Notes under the pieces: model-generated | Database searches by the model: none | What the model saw: only the letters and a program-made list of their open reading frames with translations | What the model was told of the DNA's origin: nothing | Translations under genes and position numbers: made by a program | DNA from: Falsiroseomonas stagni DSM 19981 | GTDB taxonomy: Bacteria; Pseudomonadota; Alphaproteobacteria; Acetobacterales; Acetobacteraceae | Direction: 5' to 3' | Length of the DNA stretch: 64,000 nt | Assembly: GCF_900114315.1 (NCBI RefSeq) | Contig: NZ_FOSQ01000006.1 | Span: 124,001 to 188,000, forward strand | In this document: positions 36,009 through 43,196 of the stretch, piece after piece | Numbering within the stretch: position 1 is the stretch's first letter | Layout: each line of letters starts with the position of its first letter

Positions 36009-36026
36009 TGCGGGGTGGACCCCGCA
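36009..36026 (-). terminator. Hairpin downstream of tRNA-Leu
   Basis: TGCGGGGT, GG, ACCCCGCA: a perfect 8-bp inverted repeat starting 6 bp after the tRNA 3' end on the minus strand. No clear T-run; a probable tRNA transcript end or processing hairpin. Confidence 0.5.
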
Positions 36027-36032
36027 GGGCCC

Positions 36033-36118
36033 TGGTGCGGTCGAGAAGATTCGAACTTCCACGGGGTTGCCCCCACCAGCACCTCAAGCTGGCGCGTCTA
36101 CCATTCCGCCACGACCGC
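36033..36118 (-). tRNA. tRNA-Leu (anticodon GAG), CCA encoded
   Basis: Read on the minus strand it begins GCGGTCGTGGCGGAATGG and ends GACCGCACCA. Acceptor GCGGTCG pairs with CGACCGC. The anticodon arm is CCAGC-TTGAGGT-GCTGG (anticodon GAG, reading CUC/CUU). A long variable arm (GGGGGCAACCCC) marks a class II tRNA, and the T arm contains GTTCGAATC. 86 nt including CCA. CUC is a very frequent Leu codon in such GC-rich genomes. Confidence 0.96.
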
Positions 36119-36147
36119 TTATCGGGTAGAGGCCGGGCGTATAACCG

Positions 36148-36831
36148 ATGACAGCGCACCCGACAACGCCCCCCCCGCCCGGTTCCGCACTCGAATGGCG
36201 AATCACGCCGGGGCGGCTTCCCTATGCGGAGGCGCTGGCCGCCATGGAGGCCCGGGTGGCGGCCATCCGCGCGGGCGAGCAGCCGGAAGCGGTGTGGCTG
36301 GTGGAGCATGAGCCGACCTACACGGCCGGGACCTCCGCCAGGCCGGAGGACCTGCTGGAAACGCGGTTCCCGGCGGTCGCCGCGGGGCGCGGGGGGCAAT
36401 GGACCTATCACGGGCCGGGACAGCGGACGGGCTATGTCATGCTCGACCTGAACCGGGACCACGGCACGGTGCGGGCGCGGGACGTGCGGGCCTTCGTCCA
36501 GGGGCTGGAGGAGTGGATGATCCGCGCCCTCGACCGCTTCGGCGTGAAGGGGGAACGGCGGGAGGGGCGGGTCGGCATCTGGGTGGTCGATCGCGCGCGG
36601 GGGACCGAGGACAAGATCGGCGCCATCGGCGTGCGCGTCACGCGCTGGGTGTCCTGGCACGGGGTGGCGCTGAACGTGGACCCGGAGTTGTCCCACTTCG
36701 GCGGCATCGTGCCCTGCGGGATCGCGGAGCAAGGGCTGGGCGTGACAAGCCTGCATCGGCTGGGGGTGCTGGCGACGATGGAAGAAGCGGACAGCGCGCT
36801 GATGGCGGCCTGGGGAGAGGTGTTCGGGTAA
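36148..36831 (+). CDS. lipB: Octanoyl-[acyl carrier protein]-protein N-octanoyltransferase
   Basis: A 227-residue enzyme of normal length. The [31 protein letters not shown], catalytic Lys in [19 protein letters not shown] and acyl-thioester Cys in GGIVPCGI are all diagnostic. It transfers octanoate from ACP to the lipoyl domains of 2-oxoacid dehydrogenases and the glycine cleavage H protein, after which LipA inserts sulfur. It stands as a single gene between tRNA-Leu and the accessory island, and provides the conserved left border of that island. Confidence 0.95.
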   Translation: MTAHPTTPPPPGSALEWRITPGRLPYAEALAAMEARVAAIRAGEQPEAVWLVEHEPTYTAGTSARPEDLLETRFPAVAAGRGGQWTYHGPGQRTGYVMLDLNRDHGTVRARDVRAFVQGLEEWMIRALDRFGVKGERREGRVGIWVVDRARGTEDKIGAIGVRVTRWVSWHGVALNVDPELSHFGGIVPCGIAEQGLGVTSLHRLGVLATMEEADSALMAAWGEVFG

Positions 36832-36852
36832 CGGGGCGGCGGGTACTGTGGA

Positions 36853-36875
36853 TTTAGGAGATTTAGCCGATTTAG
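36853..36875 (+). repeat. Three TTTAG units at exact 9-bp spacing (second copy of the hemN-side repeat)
   Basis: TTTAG starts at 36853, 36862 and 36871, the same 9-bp period as the five-unit array at 17856. Both arrays contain TTTAGCCGATTTAG, and both are followed by a GATTCA (GATTCAC / GATTCAG) and a G-rich run. Located 22 bp after the lipB stop, at the left edge of the accessory island. Function unknown. Confidence 0.85.
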
Positions 36876-37010
36876 TGCGGATTCAGCGGGGGTGTTTTGG
36901 ACAAATTCCCCGCCGGGGGAGGGTCGGGGTGAGCGAGGGGCTGATGAGCGGGTTCAAAGAGCGATAGGATGATAGTCCTTTGACGGGGTGAAAGTCCAGG
37001 GGGGAAGGCT

Positions 37011-37058
37011 GGGGGCGCTGCCCCCAGGCCCCCGACCGGGGGGCGTGACGCCCCCCGG
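37011..37058. repeat. REP-like pair of GC hairpins upstream of the TIR gene
   Basis: Two perfect inverted repeats sit close together: GGGGGC-GCT-GCCCCC (37011-37025) and a 10-bp stem CCGGGGGGCG with TGA loop (37036-37058). Such paired palindromes are typical of bacterial REP/BIME elements and often gather around accessory genes. A similar pair lies at 39496-39551 on the other side of the TIR-LRR genes. Confidence 0.75.
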
Positions 37059-37115
37059 ACCCCGTCATCAATGGAGGCGGTTGTTGAGCGTGCGCGAGGC
37101 TGGCATGGCCGGGGC

Positions 37116-37625
37116 ATGTCGGGGCCGGAACAATGCTTCCTGTCGTATTCGCATGCGGACCACGCCGCCTTTGAGAGGCTGCGCGTGCATCTGGCAGCGC
37201 CCGCCCATCTGCTGAATCTGAGGCTGTGGCATGACCGCCGCATCCGGGCAGGCGACTACTGGAATCACAGGATCGAGACGGAAATCGAGCGGTCCCAGGT
37301 CTTTGTCCTGTTGGTGACGGCGGACTTCTTCGCCTCCGACTACATCCTGACGAGGGAATGGCCGGCCATCCAGGCGCGACACAGCGGCAGCGGAGCGCTG
37401 GTCCTGCCGGTGATCTATCGCAATTGCGGCTGGATGGGCTTCTTCGGCAGCTACATCCAGGTGGTGCCGACCACCCGCGATGGTCGCCTCAAGCCAGTCG
37501 CGGACTGGCCCAAGCCGGAGAACGGCTTCGCTGAAGCCGCGAAGGCGATCTCCGACGGCATCCAGGACTGGTTCAGCATCACGCCCCGTTCGCCCCTCGC
37601 GGCCAGCACGAGGCCGACGCCATGA
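37116..37625 (+). CDS. TIR-domain protein (probable NAD-consuming immune effector)
   Basis: A 169-residue protein made almost entirely of one TIR domain. The ATG at 37116 places CFLSYSHAD (box 1) directly at the N-terminus; an in-frame ATG at 37071 is also possible. LWHDRRIRAGDYWNHRIETEI is the box 2-like region, and FVLLVTADFFASDYILTREW holds the catalytic Glu (about residue 81) in the S-x-Y-x4-E pattern of NAD-cleaving TIRs. The next gene, encoding leucine-rich repeats, overlaps by 4 bp (ATGA). In bacteria such TIRs usually cleave NAD+ or make cyclic ADP-ribose signals on phage infection. Codon use is less GC-biased than in the neighbours, suggesting transfer. Confidence 0.85.
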   Translation: MSGPEQCFLSYSHADHAAFERLRVHLAAPAHLLNLRLWHDRRIRAGDYWNHRIETEIERSQVFVLLVTADFFASDYILTREWPAIQARHSGSGALVLPVIYRNCGWMGFFGSYIQVVPTTRDGRLKPVADWPKPENGFAEAAKAISDGIQDWFSITPRSPLAASTRPTP

Positions 37626-38968
37626 CGCGGCCAGAGCGAATCCAGGCGATGCGCGACCGCCTGGGCGAAATCGGGCGGGCGTCCCGGCGCTTCCGCGCCG
37701 CCCTGGCGCTGAGCAACGACCCGGCGCATCAGCGCTACTTCAAGGAATTGCTCGATCGGATCGACCTGATCATCGCGAATGAGGCGGTGGGCGCGACGAG
37801 GGAACTCGGCGGGGATCTCTCGAAAGCCCGCCAGGACCTGCGCCGCCTTCAACTGCCGGAGTTGGACCCGGACCTTGAGGCGCCAACACCCGCCCTGACG
37901 GCGCTGCGCGGCGAACGCGGCAACCTGGTCGAGGCGCTGGAGAACGGCGTGGATGCGGCACGGGCGCTCGGCCTCGAACCCCGGATGTCCGGGTTCGGCG
38001 AGTTGCAGGTGCCGCGTGCGGCGTTCGAATCCACCCTGGTCCGCATTGATGAAAGGCTTCGCAACGTCGAGGACAATGTGCGGGGATTGGCCGAGGCTAC
38101 CGCCAAACCGACGACGCCGCAGACCAATATGGCCGTGGATCAGCGCGGGCTTTTCAACCTGCAAATCGCGTCACTGACTGTGCAGGTGGGGGCAGCGCGG
38201 CTGGAGACGCGCACGGGGCAGGATGCTGCGATTCCGCCGGAGAGCGACATCGCCGCCCTGGCGCGCACGACGGAAGCGATCCGTGACATTGCGCGCGATG
38301 TGAAGGCGACTGTGGAGGGCCTGACTGGCTGGCTCACACCCGTGGTGCGCTTCGTGGGCGGGTTGCTGGCGCGATCGGCCGAGCGGCCGGCCCGCAGTGT
38401 CCGCGTTCTTGTTCGCGCCATCCGGCGCCGGCTGCAAGCGACGGGGCCAATCGACATCGCGCCAGAACCGCCAGCAAAGGAGGGGCCGCCGCCCGATGAT
38501 TTCGACCTTGATGAGGTGAAGCGACTTGTTCTGGCAAGTGAGGCGCCGCCGGCGGCGTGGGTGCCCTTCATTGTCGAGTTGGACTTGAGCGGAACCCAGA
38601 TTGCCGATCTGTCGCCGCTCTCCGGCCTCTCCAGCCTGCAATCGCTCGACCTGATGGGCACGCAGGTCGCGGATGTGTCGCCGCTCTCCGGCCTCTCCAG
38701 CCTGCAATCGCTCACCCTGAAGAGCACGCAGGTCGCGGATGTGTCGCCGCTCTCCGGCCTCTCCAGCCTGCAATCGCTCGACCTGGAGGGCACAAAGGTC
38801 GCGGATGTCTCGCCGCTCTCCGGCCTCTCCAGCCTGCGAAAGCTCGACCTGGAGGGCACGCAGGTCGCTGACCTGACGCCGTTGAATGGCATCCGGGGCC
38901 TTGAGGTGAAGCAGCGCGGCAGGACGCTACAGCCACCCTTTGCCCCGCCCCGCGCCCGCACGCGGTGA
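37622..38968 (+). CDS. Leucine-rich-repeat protein paired with the TIR protein (putative sensor)
   Basis: A 448-residue protein overlapping the TIR gene by 4 bp. The N-terminal 300 residues are mostly helical with coiled-coil character (STLVRIDERLRNVEDNVRGL). A basic, partly hydrophobic stretch at about 235-275 (LTPVVRFVGGLLARSAERPA, VLVRAIRRRL) might contact a membrane. Residues about 318-430 hold five 22-residue LRRs of the form LxxLxLxGTQVADVSPLSGLSS, nearly identical to each other. No NB-ARC or other ATPase motif is seen. Pairing an LRR protein with a TIR effector suggests a sensor-effector pair similar to a split NLR. Function unproven. Confidence 0.8.
   Translation: MTRPERIQAMRDRLGEIGRASRRFRAALALSNDPAHQRYFKELLDRIDLIIANEAVGATRELGGDLSKARQDLRRLQLPELDPDLEAPTPALTALRGERGNLVEALENGVDAARALGLEPRMSGFGELQVPRAAFESTLVRIDERLRNVEDNVRGLAEATAKPTTPQTNMAVDQRGLFNLQIASLTVQVGAARLETRTGQDAAIPPESDIAALARTTEAIRDIARDVKATVEGLTGWLTPVVRFVGGLLARSAERPARSVRVLVRAIRRRLQATGPIDIAPEPPAKEGPPPDDFDLDEVKRLVLASEAPPAAWVPFIVELDLSGTQIADLSPLSGLSSLQSLDLMGTQVADVSPLSGLSSLQSLTLKSTQVADVSPLSGLSSLQSLDLEGTKVADVSPLSGLSSLRKLDLEGTQVADLTPLNGIRGLEVKQRGRTLQPPFAPPRARTR
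38607..38870 (+). repeat. 66-bp tandem coding repeat (LRR units)
   Basis: Four nearly identical 66-bp units encode the 22-residue leucine-rich repeats; the shared core begins at 38612, 38678, 38744 and 38810. Conservation at silent sites shows recent duplication and makes the copy number prone to change by slippage or recombination. Confidence 0.85.
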
Positions 38969-39000
38969 GCCTCACGCAGGGGGAGGCGGGTTTGTGGGCC

Positions 39001-39183
39001 TTACGGCCCGTCTTCCTCGATCTCCCACCCTTGCGCCAGGTATCGCGCCAGGATGGCTTCGTGGCGGTCGTCCTTGTGGCTTTCGATCACCTCGTCTTCG
39101 CCGTCCAGCACTTCGGTCTGGCCGTTGGCGGTGACGATGACGAGGGTGGCGGTTTCGCCTTTCATCAGGACGGTTTCGCGCAT
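39001..39183 (-). CDS. Small conserved-type hypothetical protein
   Basis: A 60-residue acidic protein from the ATG at 39183: METVL-like opening (MRETVLMKGETATLVIV), a short beta-rich half, then an amphipathic helix (DDRHEAILARYLAQGWEIEE). The frame continues upstream into the 87-bp repeat, but the ATG after the repeats is the natural start. No known motif. It lies between the LRR gene (convergent) and the repeat cluster, so it may be the last gene of the accessory island or its right neighbour. Confidence 0.55.
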   Translation of the reverse strand: MRETVLMKGETATLVIVTANGQTEVLDGEDEVIESHKDDRHEAILARYLAQGWEIEEDGP

Positions 39184-39247
39184 GGAGGGGCCTCTGGTTG
39201 GTGTGTCAGGGCGGGCCGTACCCCCACCCTGCCCTCCCCGCAACCGC

Positions 39248-39434
39248 GGGGGAGGGTTCTCGGGCGCCTCGGTGGCACAGACACCCTGCCAGCCTTCGGC
39301 GTCCGGCGACATGCGCCGGACCCCACGCAAGCGCGGGGGAGGGTTCTCGGGCACCTCGGTGGCAAAGACACCCTGCCAGCCTTCAGCGTCCGGCGACATG
39401 CGCCGGACCCCACGCAAGCGCGGGGGAGGGTTCT
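39248..39434. repeat. 87-bp tandem repeat, two full copies plus a partial
   Basis: The GGGGGAGGGTTCT motif starts at 39248, 39335 and 39422, a period of 87 bp (29 codons). Copies differ at only a few bases. Units include GGCGACATGCGCC palindromic parts and CCCACGCAAGCGCGGGGGAG, the kind of GC-rich dispersed repeat found in intergenic DNA of these genomes. The minus strand is open through the array, but I regard it as non-coding. Confidence 0.85.
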
Positions 39435-39495
39435 GTGGTGAGTGGGGTCGTCGGTTGGTTCGCGTTCCCCGTCCTGGCGCGAAACTGATGACGGT

Positions 39496-39551
39496 CCAGG
39501 GCCGGTTCGGCCCTGGCGGATGGGGTTTGGGGAAGGCGGAGCCTTCCCCAA
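39496..39551. repeat. REP-like pair of hairpins right of the TIR-LRR island
   Basis: Perfect stems CCAGGGCCG-GTT-CGGCCCTGG (39496-39516) and a second 11-bp stem TTGGGGAAGGC with GGA loop (39527-39551). Same two-hairpin design as 37011-37058. It lies 62 bp beyond the rhlE stop, so it may also end that convergent transcript. Confidence 0.75.
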
Positions 39552-39612
39552 GGCGTTGATCTGAAAGGCTTATAAAGCCCCTTCCCCCCAGACACGGGGA
39601 GAGGGCTCAGCG

Positions 39613-41043
39613 TCAGCGCTTACGCAGGAACGCCGGCGCTGCGTCGCGGAAGTCGCCGTCGCGCCAGGCGCGGTCGCGGCTGGTTGCCGGGGTGGCGGCG
39701 GCGGCGGTGGGGCGGCGGACGGGGGCGTTGCCGCCGTCGCCGCGCGGCGCCGCGGGCTTCGCGTCAACGCGGGGGCGGTTGGCCTGCTGGGGGGCACGCT
39801 GGCCGCCGCCGCCGTTGCGGCCTCGGCCGCCGGGCTGGCCGCGGCCGCGACCGGCACCGGCTGCGGGCTTGATGGCGTCGGGGCGGCCGGGGGTGCGGTG
39901 CATGGGGACGGAGACGTCCTGGCGTTCGTCGGTCGCCGGGATGGGCATGCGGATCAGTTTTTCCACCTGCCACAGCTTCTCCCGCTCGTCCGGGGCGCAC
40001 ATGGCGACGGCGATGCCGGAGGCGCCGGCGCGGGCGGTGCGGCCGATGCGGTGGACATAGGCTTCGGGCGTGTCCGGCATGTCGTACTGGATGACATGGG
40101 TCACGCCGTCCACGTCGATGCCGCGGGCGGCGATGTCGGTGGCGACGAGGACGGGGGCGCGGCCGGATTTGAAGTCGGCGAGGGCGCGCTCGCGCTGGCC
40201 CTGGCTCTTGTTGCCGTGGATGGCGTTGGCGTTGATGCCGTCGGCTTCCAGGTTCTTCACGATGCGGTCGGCGCCGTGCTTGGTGCGGGAGAAGACCAGG
40301 GCGCGGCCCACGCCTTCGCCGCGCAGCAGCTCGGCCAGCTTGCCGCGCTTGCGGCCCTGTTCGATGACGACCAGGTGCTGGGTGACGCGCTCCGCGGTGG
40401 AGGAGACGGGGGCGACCTCGACGCGGATGGGGTCGCGCAGGATCTCGCCGGCCAGCTTGGCGACTTCCGTCGGCATGGTGGCGGAGAAGAACATGGTGTG
40501 CCGGGGCTGGGGCAGCTTCGGCAGGATGCGGCGGATGGCGGGCCAGAAGCCCTTGTCCAGCATCTGGTCGGCCTCATCGAGGACCAGCGCGTTCACCATG
40601 TCGAGGCGCGCGGCGCCTTCATCCATGTGGTCCTGCAGGCGGCCGGGCGTGGCGACGAGGATGTCGATGCCATGGGCGAGGGCGCGGCGCTGCGGGCCGT
40701 GGGGGACACCGCCGAAGATGACGGCGACGGACAGGCCCATGTGCCGGCCATAGGCCTTCAGGCTGTCGGCGATCTGGCTGGCCAGTTCGCGGGTGGGGGA
40801 GAGGATGAGCGCGCGGCAGCCGCCGCGGGGCGGGCGGCCCTTGGATTCGGCCAGCAGGTGCAGCAGCGGCAGGCCGAAGGCGGCGGTCTTGCCGGTGCCG
40901 GTCTGGGCGATGCCGAGGATGTCCCGGCCCTTCAGGGCGTGGGGGATGCTGTCGCGCTGGATCGGGGTGGGGGTGGTGTAGCCTTCTTCCTCGAGCGCCT
41001 GGAGGAGGCGGGGGGAGAGGCCGAGTTCGGCGAAGGTGGTCAT
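39613..41043 (-). CDS. rhlE: DEAD-box ATP-dependent RNA helicase, RhlE type
   Basis: A 476-residue helicase. Q motif (FAELGLSPRLLQALEEEGY, then PTPIQ), motif I AQTGTGKT, Ia PTRELASQI, II VLDEADQ, III SATMP, IV VFSRTKHGAD, V TDIAARGID and VI HRIGRTARAG are complete. The last 100 residues are Arg/Gly/Pro-rich and disordered (GRGRGQPGGRGRNGGGG), typical of RhlE proteins that act in ribosome assembly, RNA decay and cold growth. A promoter about 270 bp upstream implies a long 5' untranslated leader. Confidence 0.94.
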   Translation of the reverse strand: MTTFAELGLSPRLLQALEEEGYTTPTPIQRDSIPHALKGRDILGIAQTGTGKTAAFGLPLLHLLAESKGRPPRGGCRALILSPTRELASQIADSLKAYGRHMGLSVAVIFGGVPHGPQRRALAHGIDILVATPGRLQDHMDEGAARLDMVNALVLDEADQMLDKGFWPAIRRILPKLPQPRHTMFFSATMPTEVAKLAGEILRDPIRVEVAPVSSTAERVTQHLVVIEQGRKRGKLAELLRGEGVGRALVFSRTKHGADRIVKNLEADGINANAIHGNKSQGQRERALADFKSGRAPVLVATDIAARGIDVDGVTHVIQYDMPDTPEAYVHRIGRTARAGASGIAVAMCAPDEREKLWQVEKLIRMPIPATDERQDVSVPMHRTPGRPDAIKPAAGAGRGRGQPGGRGRNGGGGQRAPQQANRPRVDAKPAAPRGDGGNAPVRRPTAAAATPATSRDRAWRDGDFRDAAPAFLRKR

Positions 41044-41315
41044 GGAGAGTGATCAAATCCGGTCATCCCGCGCGGCGCGGTGCCGGGCGGGAGGGTGGCA
41101 GAAGGACCCACCCGCGTGCCGGGGCCGGTCCGATGTTGTCCACTGAGGCGCGGTTGCCGGGAGTTGTGTCTCCCTTCGGCGATCATCCGCGTGCTGCGCC
41201 CCGGTCCGGGCCTCCTTCAGCGCCGGCGTCCCGCTGGGTTCATCCAGGGGGGTCGCGGCGCCAGGCCCGCTCACGCGGCCGGGGCGCGGCGGGACTAGGC
41301 CCGCCGACGGGTCGC
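41044..41315 (-). other. Long non-coding leader of rhlE
   Basis: About 270 bp between the rhlE ATG and the predicted promoter, with no convincing gene on either strand. It is GC-rich, with several possible stems (for example CCGGGCC/GGCCCGG-type pairs). Long structured leaders on RNA helicase genes are often used for autoregulation or cold response. Seen directly: no ORF with a ribosome site; the regulatory role is inference. Confidence 0.45.
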
Positions 41316-41344
41316 TCAATAGGACAGTATGGTTAACCGGACAA
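41316..41344 (-). promoter_or_regulatory. Promoter for rhlE
   Basis: On the minus strand: TTGTCC (41339-41344), a 17-bp spacer containing GGTTAACC, then TATTGA (41316-41321). It is the only A+T-rich patch in this gap and is correctly spaced for a sigma-70 promoter. Confidence 0.55.
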
Positions 41345-41376
41345 GAACTATCGACGTCTCGAAGGGTAACGCCGGG

Positions 41377-41652
41377 TCAGCCGGTCGGCAGGCGGTGGAA
41401 GCCGGGCTCGCCGGGGGGTTCGGCGAGGGATTCCTCGATGAGGTCCACGCGGGCCAGCATGGGGCCGCGGCGGCAGGCGGAAAGCAGCATGAGGACGGCC
41501 CCTTCCTCCCCGGCCACCAGGGCCTGGACGCTGCCATCGGGGCGGTTGCGGACCCAGCCCTGCAGGCCGAGGCGATTCGCCTGCTTCACCAGCCAGTCGC
41601 GGTAGCCGACGCCCTGGACCCGCCCCTCGATGCGGAGGAGCCGGGCCTTCAT
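41377..41652 (-). CDS. acyP: Acylphosphatase
   Basis: A 91-residue enzyme of normal size. GRVQGVGYRDWL carries the catalytic Arg and phosphate loop, and GWVRNRPDGSVQALVAG the catalytic Asn. It hydrolyses acyl phosphates such as acetyl or carbamoyl phosphate. The ATG overlaps the stop of the ATP12 gene by 4 bp (ATGA), so the two are co-translated. Confidence 0.92.
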   Translation of the reverse strand: MKARLLRIEGRVQGVGYRDWLVKQANRLGLQGWVRNRPDGSVQALVAGEEGAVLMLLSACRRGPMLARVDLIEESLAEPPGEPGFHRLPTG

Positions 41653-42353
41653 GCGCGGGACAGGGTGACGAGGCGCGCCGCGATGGCGACATCGGCCGCC
41701 GCGGATTCCCGGCGGGCGGTCGATTCGGGATCCGTACCCCAGATTTCCTCCTGGAACGCCTCATCCAGCGTGGCGAGGCGGTGGGCTTCCTCCGGGGACA
41801 GGTGGCCGGCGGCGATGGCGAGGCCGAGCACCAGGCTGCCGAGGGCGGGAACCGCGACGCCGAGGGCGGCCAGCACCAGAGGCGGGTGCTGTTCCACGGC
41901 GCAGGCCAGGGCGCGCAGCGCCTGGTCGGTCTGCGCCACGGGCATGATGCCGGTGGTGACGCGGAGCGGCGCATCGAGCGCCTGGGCGGACCAGGAGAGC
42001 CAGGGGTCCCAGCCCGCCGCCTGGCGCGCCGCCAGCTTCGATTCGGTGGCGCGATAGCAGAGGAGGTCGCTTTCGCCATAGCGGGCGATGGCGGCGACGG
42101 TGGCGGCGGGGTCGGGGGCGATCCGTTCCTCCGCCGTGCCGCAGAGGCGGGTGAGCGGCACCTGTTCGGGGCGCATCTCCCCCCCCTTGGCGCCGCCGGC
42201 CTGGCGCCATTCCTCGGCGATCGCCTCCGCCAGGGGTGCGGTGGCGACGCGGAGGCGGGCGCCGGAGGGCAGGCGCACGGGGCGGCCATCGAGGAGGATG
42301 GCAAATCCCCCCTCCGCCGCTTCCGCCCTGGCATCGTCCCAGAAGCGCTTCAT
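41649..42353 (-). CDS. ATP12-family F1-ATPase assembly chaperone
   Basis: A 234-residue protein. KRFWDDARAEAAEGGFAILLDGRPVRLPSG is the typical ATP12 opening (KRFYK..v....g..v.LDGRpvkTP), followed by AIAEEW, PLTRLCGTA and SDLLCYRA(TES)..L. In mitochondria Atp12 binds the F1 alpha subunit during assembly; alphaproteobacterial homologues are thought to act similarly. Upstream of and coupled to acylphosphatase. Confidence 0.88.
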   Translation of the reverse strand: MKRFWDDARAEAAEGGFAILLDGRPVRLPSGARLRVATAPLAEAIAEEWRQAGGAKGGEMRPEQVPLTRLCGTAEERIAPDPAATVAAIARYGESDLLCYRATESKLAARQAAGWDPWLSWSAQALDAPLRVTTGIMPVAQTDQALRALACAVEQHPPLVLAALGVAVPALGSLVLGLAIAAGHLSPEEAHRLATLDEAFQEEIWGTDPESTARRESAAADVAIAARLVTLSRA

Positions 42354-42381
42354 CCCCGGCGTCGCCGTCAGCCCTGGCGGC

Positions 42382-42909
42382 TCAGCGGGACTGGGCGGCC
42401 GCGCGGGTGGTGGCCGCGGGGCGGTTGCGCGCGGGCGTGGCGCGTTCCGGGCAGGCGGGCGCGATCATCGGGTTCAGGATGTTGCGATCCGATGCCAGGG
42501 TGGCGAGGGAGTTGAGGTCGGACTGCGCGAGGGCGACCTGGAACAGCGCGACCGAGTTCGGGCAGAAGGCGGTTCCCTGGCGCAGGCCGTCCTGCGAATG
42601 GTCGTTGGCGAGCTGGGTGATGAAGCCGTCGCGCGCGCGGGCGAAATTGCCGGAGGCGGTGCGGCGGAAATGGCCCTCGATGGAGGAATAGGCCGTGCCG
42701 AGTTCGCGGCGGAACTTGTTCACGAAGGCGTTGTAGTCCTGGTCCCGGCTGCAGGTCAGGGCGGTGACCATGAGCTGGCTCTGCAGGGCGCGGACCTCGA
42801 AGGCTGAACGCTCGGCGGGCTGGACGCAGGCCTGGGCCAGGGCGGGGCCGGCGATGCCGGTGGCAAGGACGCCAGCGAGAAGACGATAGGCAAATGTAGC
42901 GCGACGCAT
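42382..42909 (-). CDS. Secreted hypothetical protein
   Basis: A 175-residue protein from the ATG at 42909 after GGGGGAG. Signal peptide residues 1 to about 26 (FAYRLLAGVLATGIAGPALAQA). The mature part is helical with a few Cys residues (ACVQPAE, LTCSRDQ, AFCPNS, PACPERA) that may form two disulfides, and ends in an Ala/Arg/Thr-rich tail. No known domain is recognised. It lies 28 bp upstream of ATP12 on the same strand, but a functional link is unclear. Confidence 0.7.
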   Translation of the reverse strand: MRRATFAYRLLAGVLATGIAGPALAQACVQPAERSAFEVRALQSQLMVTALTCSRDQDYNAFVNKFRRELGTAYSSIEGHFRRTASGNFARARDGFITQLANDHSQDGLRQGTAFCPNSVALFQVALAQSDLNSLATLASDRNILNPMIAPACPERATPARNRPAATTRAAAQSR

Positions 42910-43076
42910 GGCGCGGGAACTCCCCCTTGAGGATGCCATGCCTGCCGCATCGGCCCGGGCGACGCAACCATCGTTGCGCGACCCGAGCCCGCGTCGGGGC
43001 CGCCCGGCCCCCTCGGCATCCCCGGACTGCGGAATAGTCTAGCGCAATCCGGGGCCTGCTGCACGCGGTTGAAGCG

Positions 43077-43157
43077 CTATCCGAGGACGCCGAAGAGCCA
43101 GAGCAGGAGGATGATCGGAATGGGGATACCGATCAGCCATAACAGGATGCCGCGCAT
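43077..43157 (-). CDS. 26-residue single-helix membrane microprotein
   Basis: Reads MRGILLWLIGIPIPIILLLW and then LFGVLG, ending in TAG. It is almost wholly hydrophobic with a Pro-Ile-Pro kink. The ATG is preceded by a very good ribosome site (GGAGGCACGGC), and no longer gene overlaps it. Tiny proteins of this kind, with a GIPIPIIxLL core, are common in alphaproteobacteria and often missed by annotation. It probably inserts in the inner membrane; function unknown. Confidence 0.7.
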   Translation of the reverse strand: MRGILLWLIGIPIPIILLLWLFGVLG

Positions 43158-43196
43158 GCCGTGCCTCCATGGGGGTTGCAGCGCGGCAACGCGGGC

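Noticed and set aside
36033-36118. Integration of an island into tRNA-Leu
   Set aside because: The tRNA is intact, no duplicated tRNA 3' end was seen downstream, and the accessory genes lie beyond lipB with no integrase.
38607-38870. CRISPR-like array at the LRR gene
   Set aside because: The 66-bp period matches 22-residue leucine-rich repeats in frame; no spacers.
39248-39434. CRISPR-like array
   Set aside because: Repeats are 87 bp and directly adjacent, with no spacers of uniform length and no cas genes.
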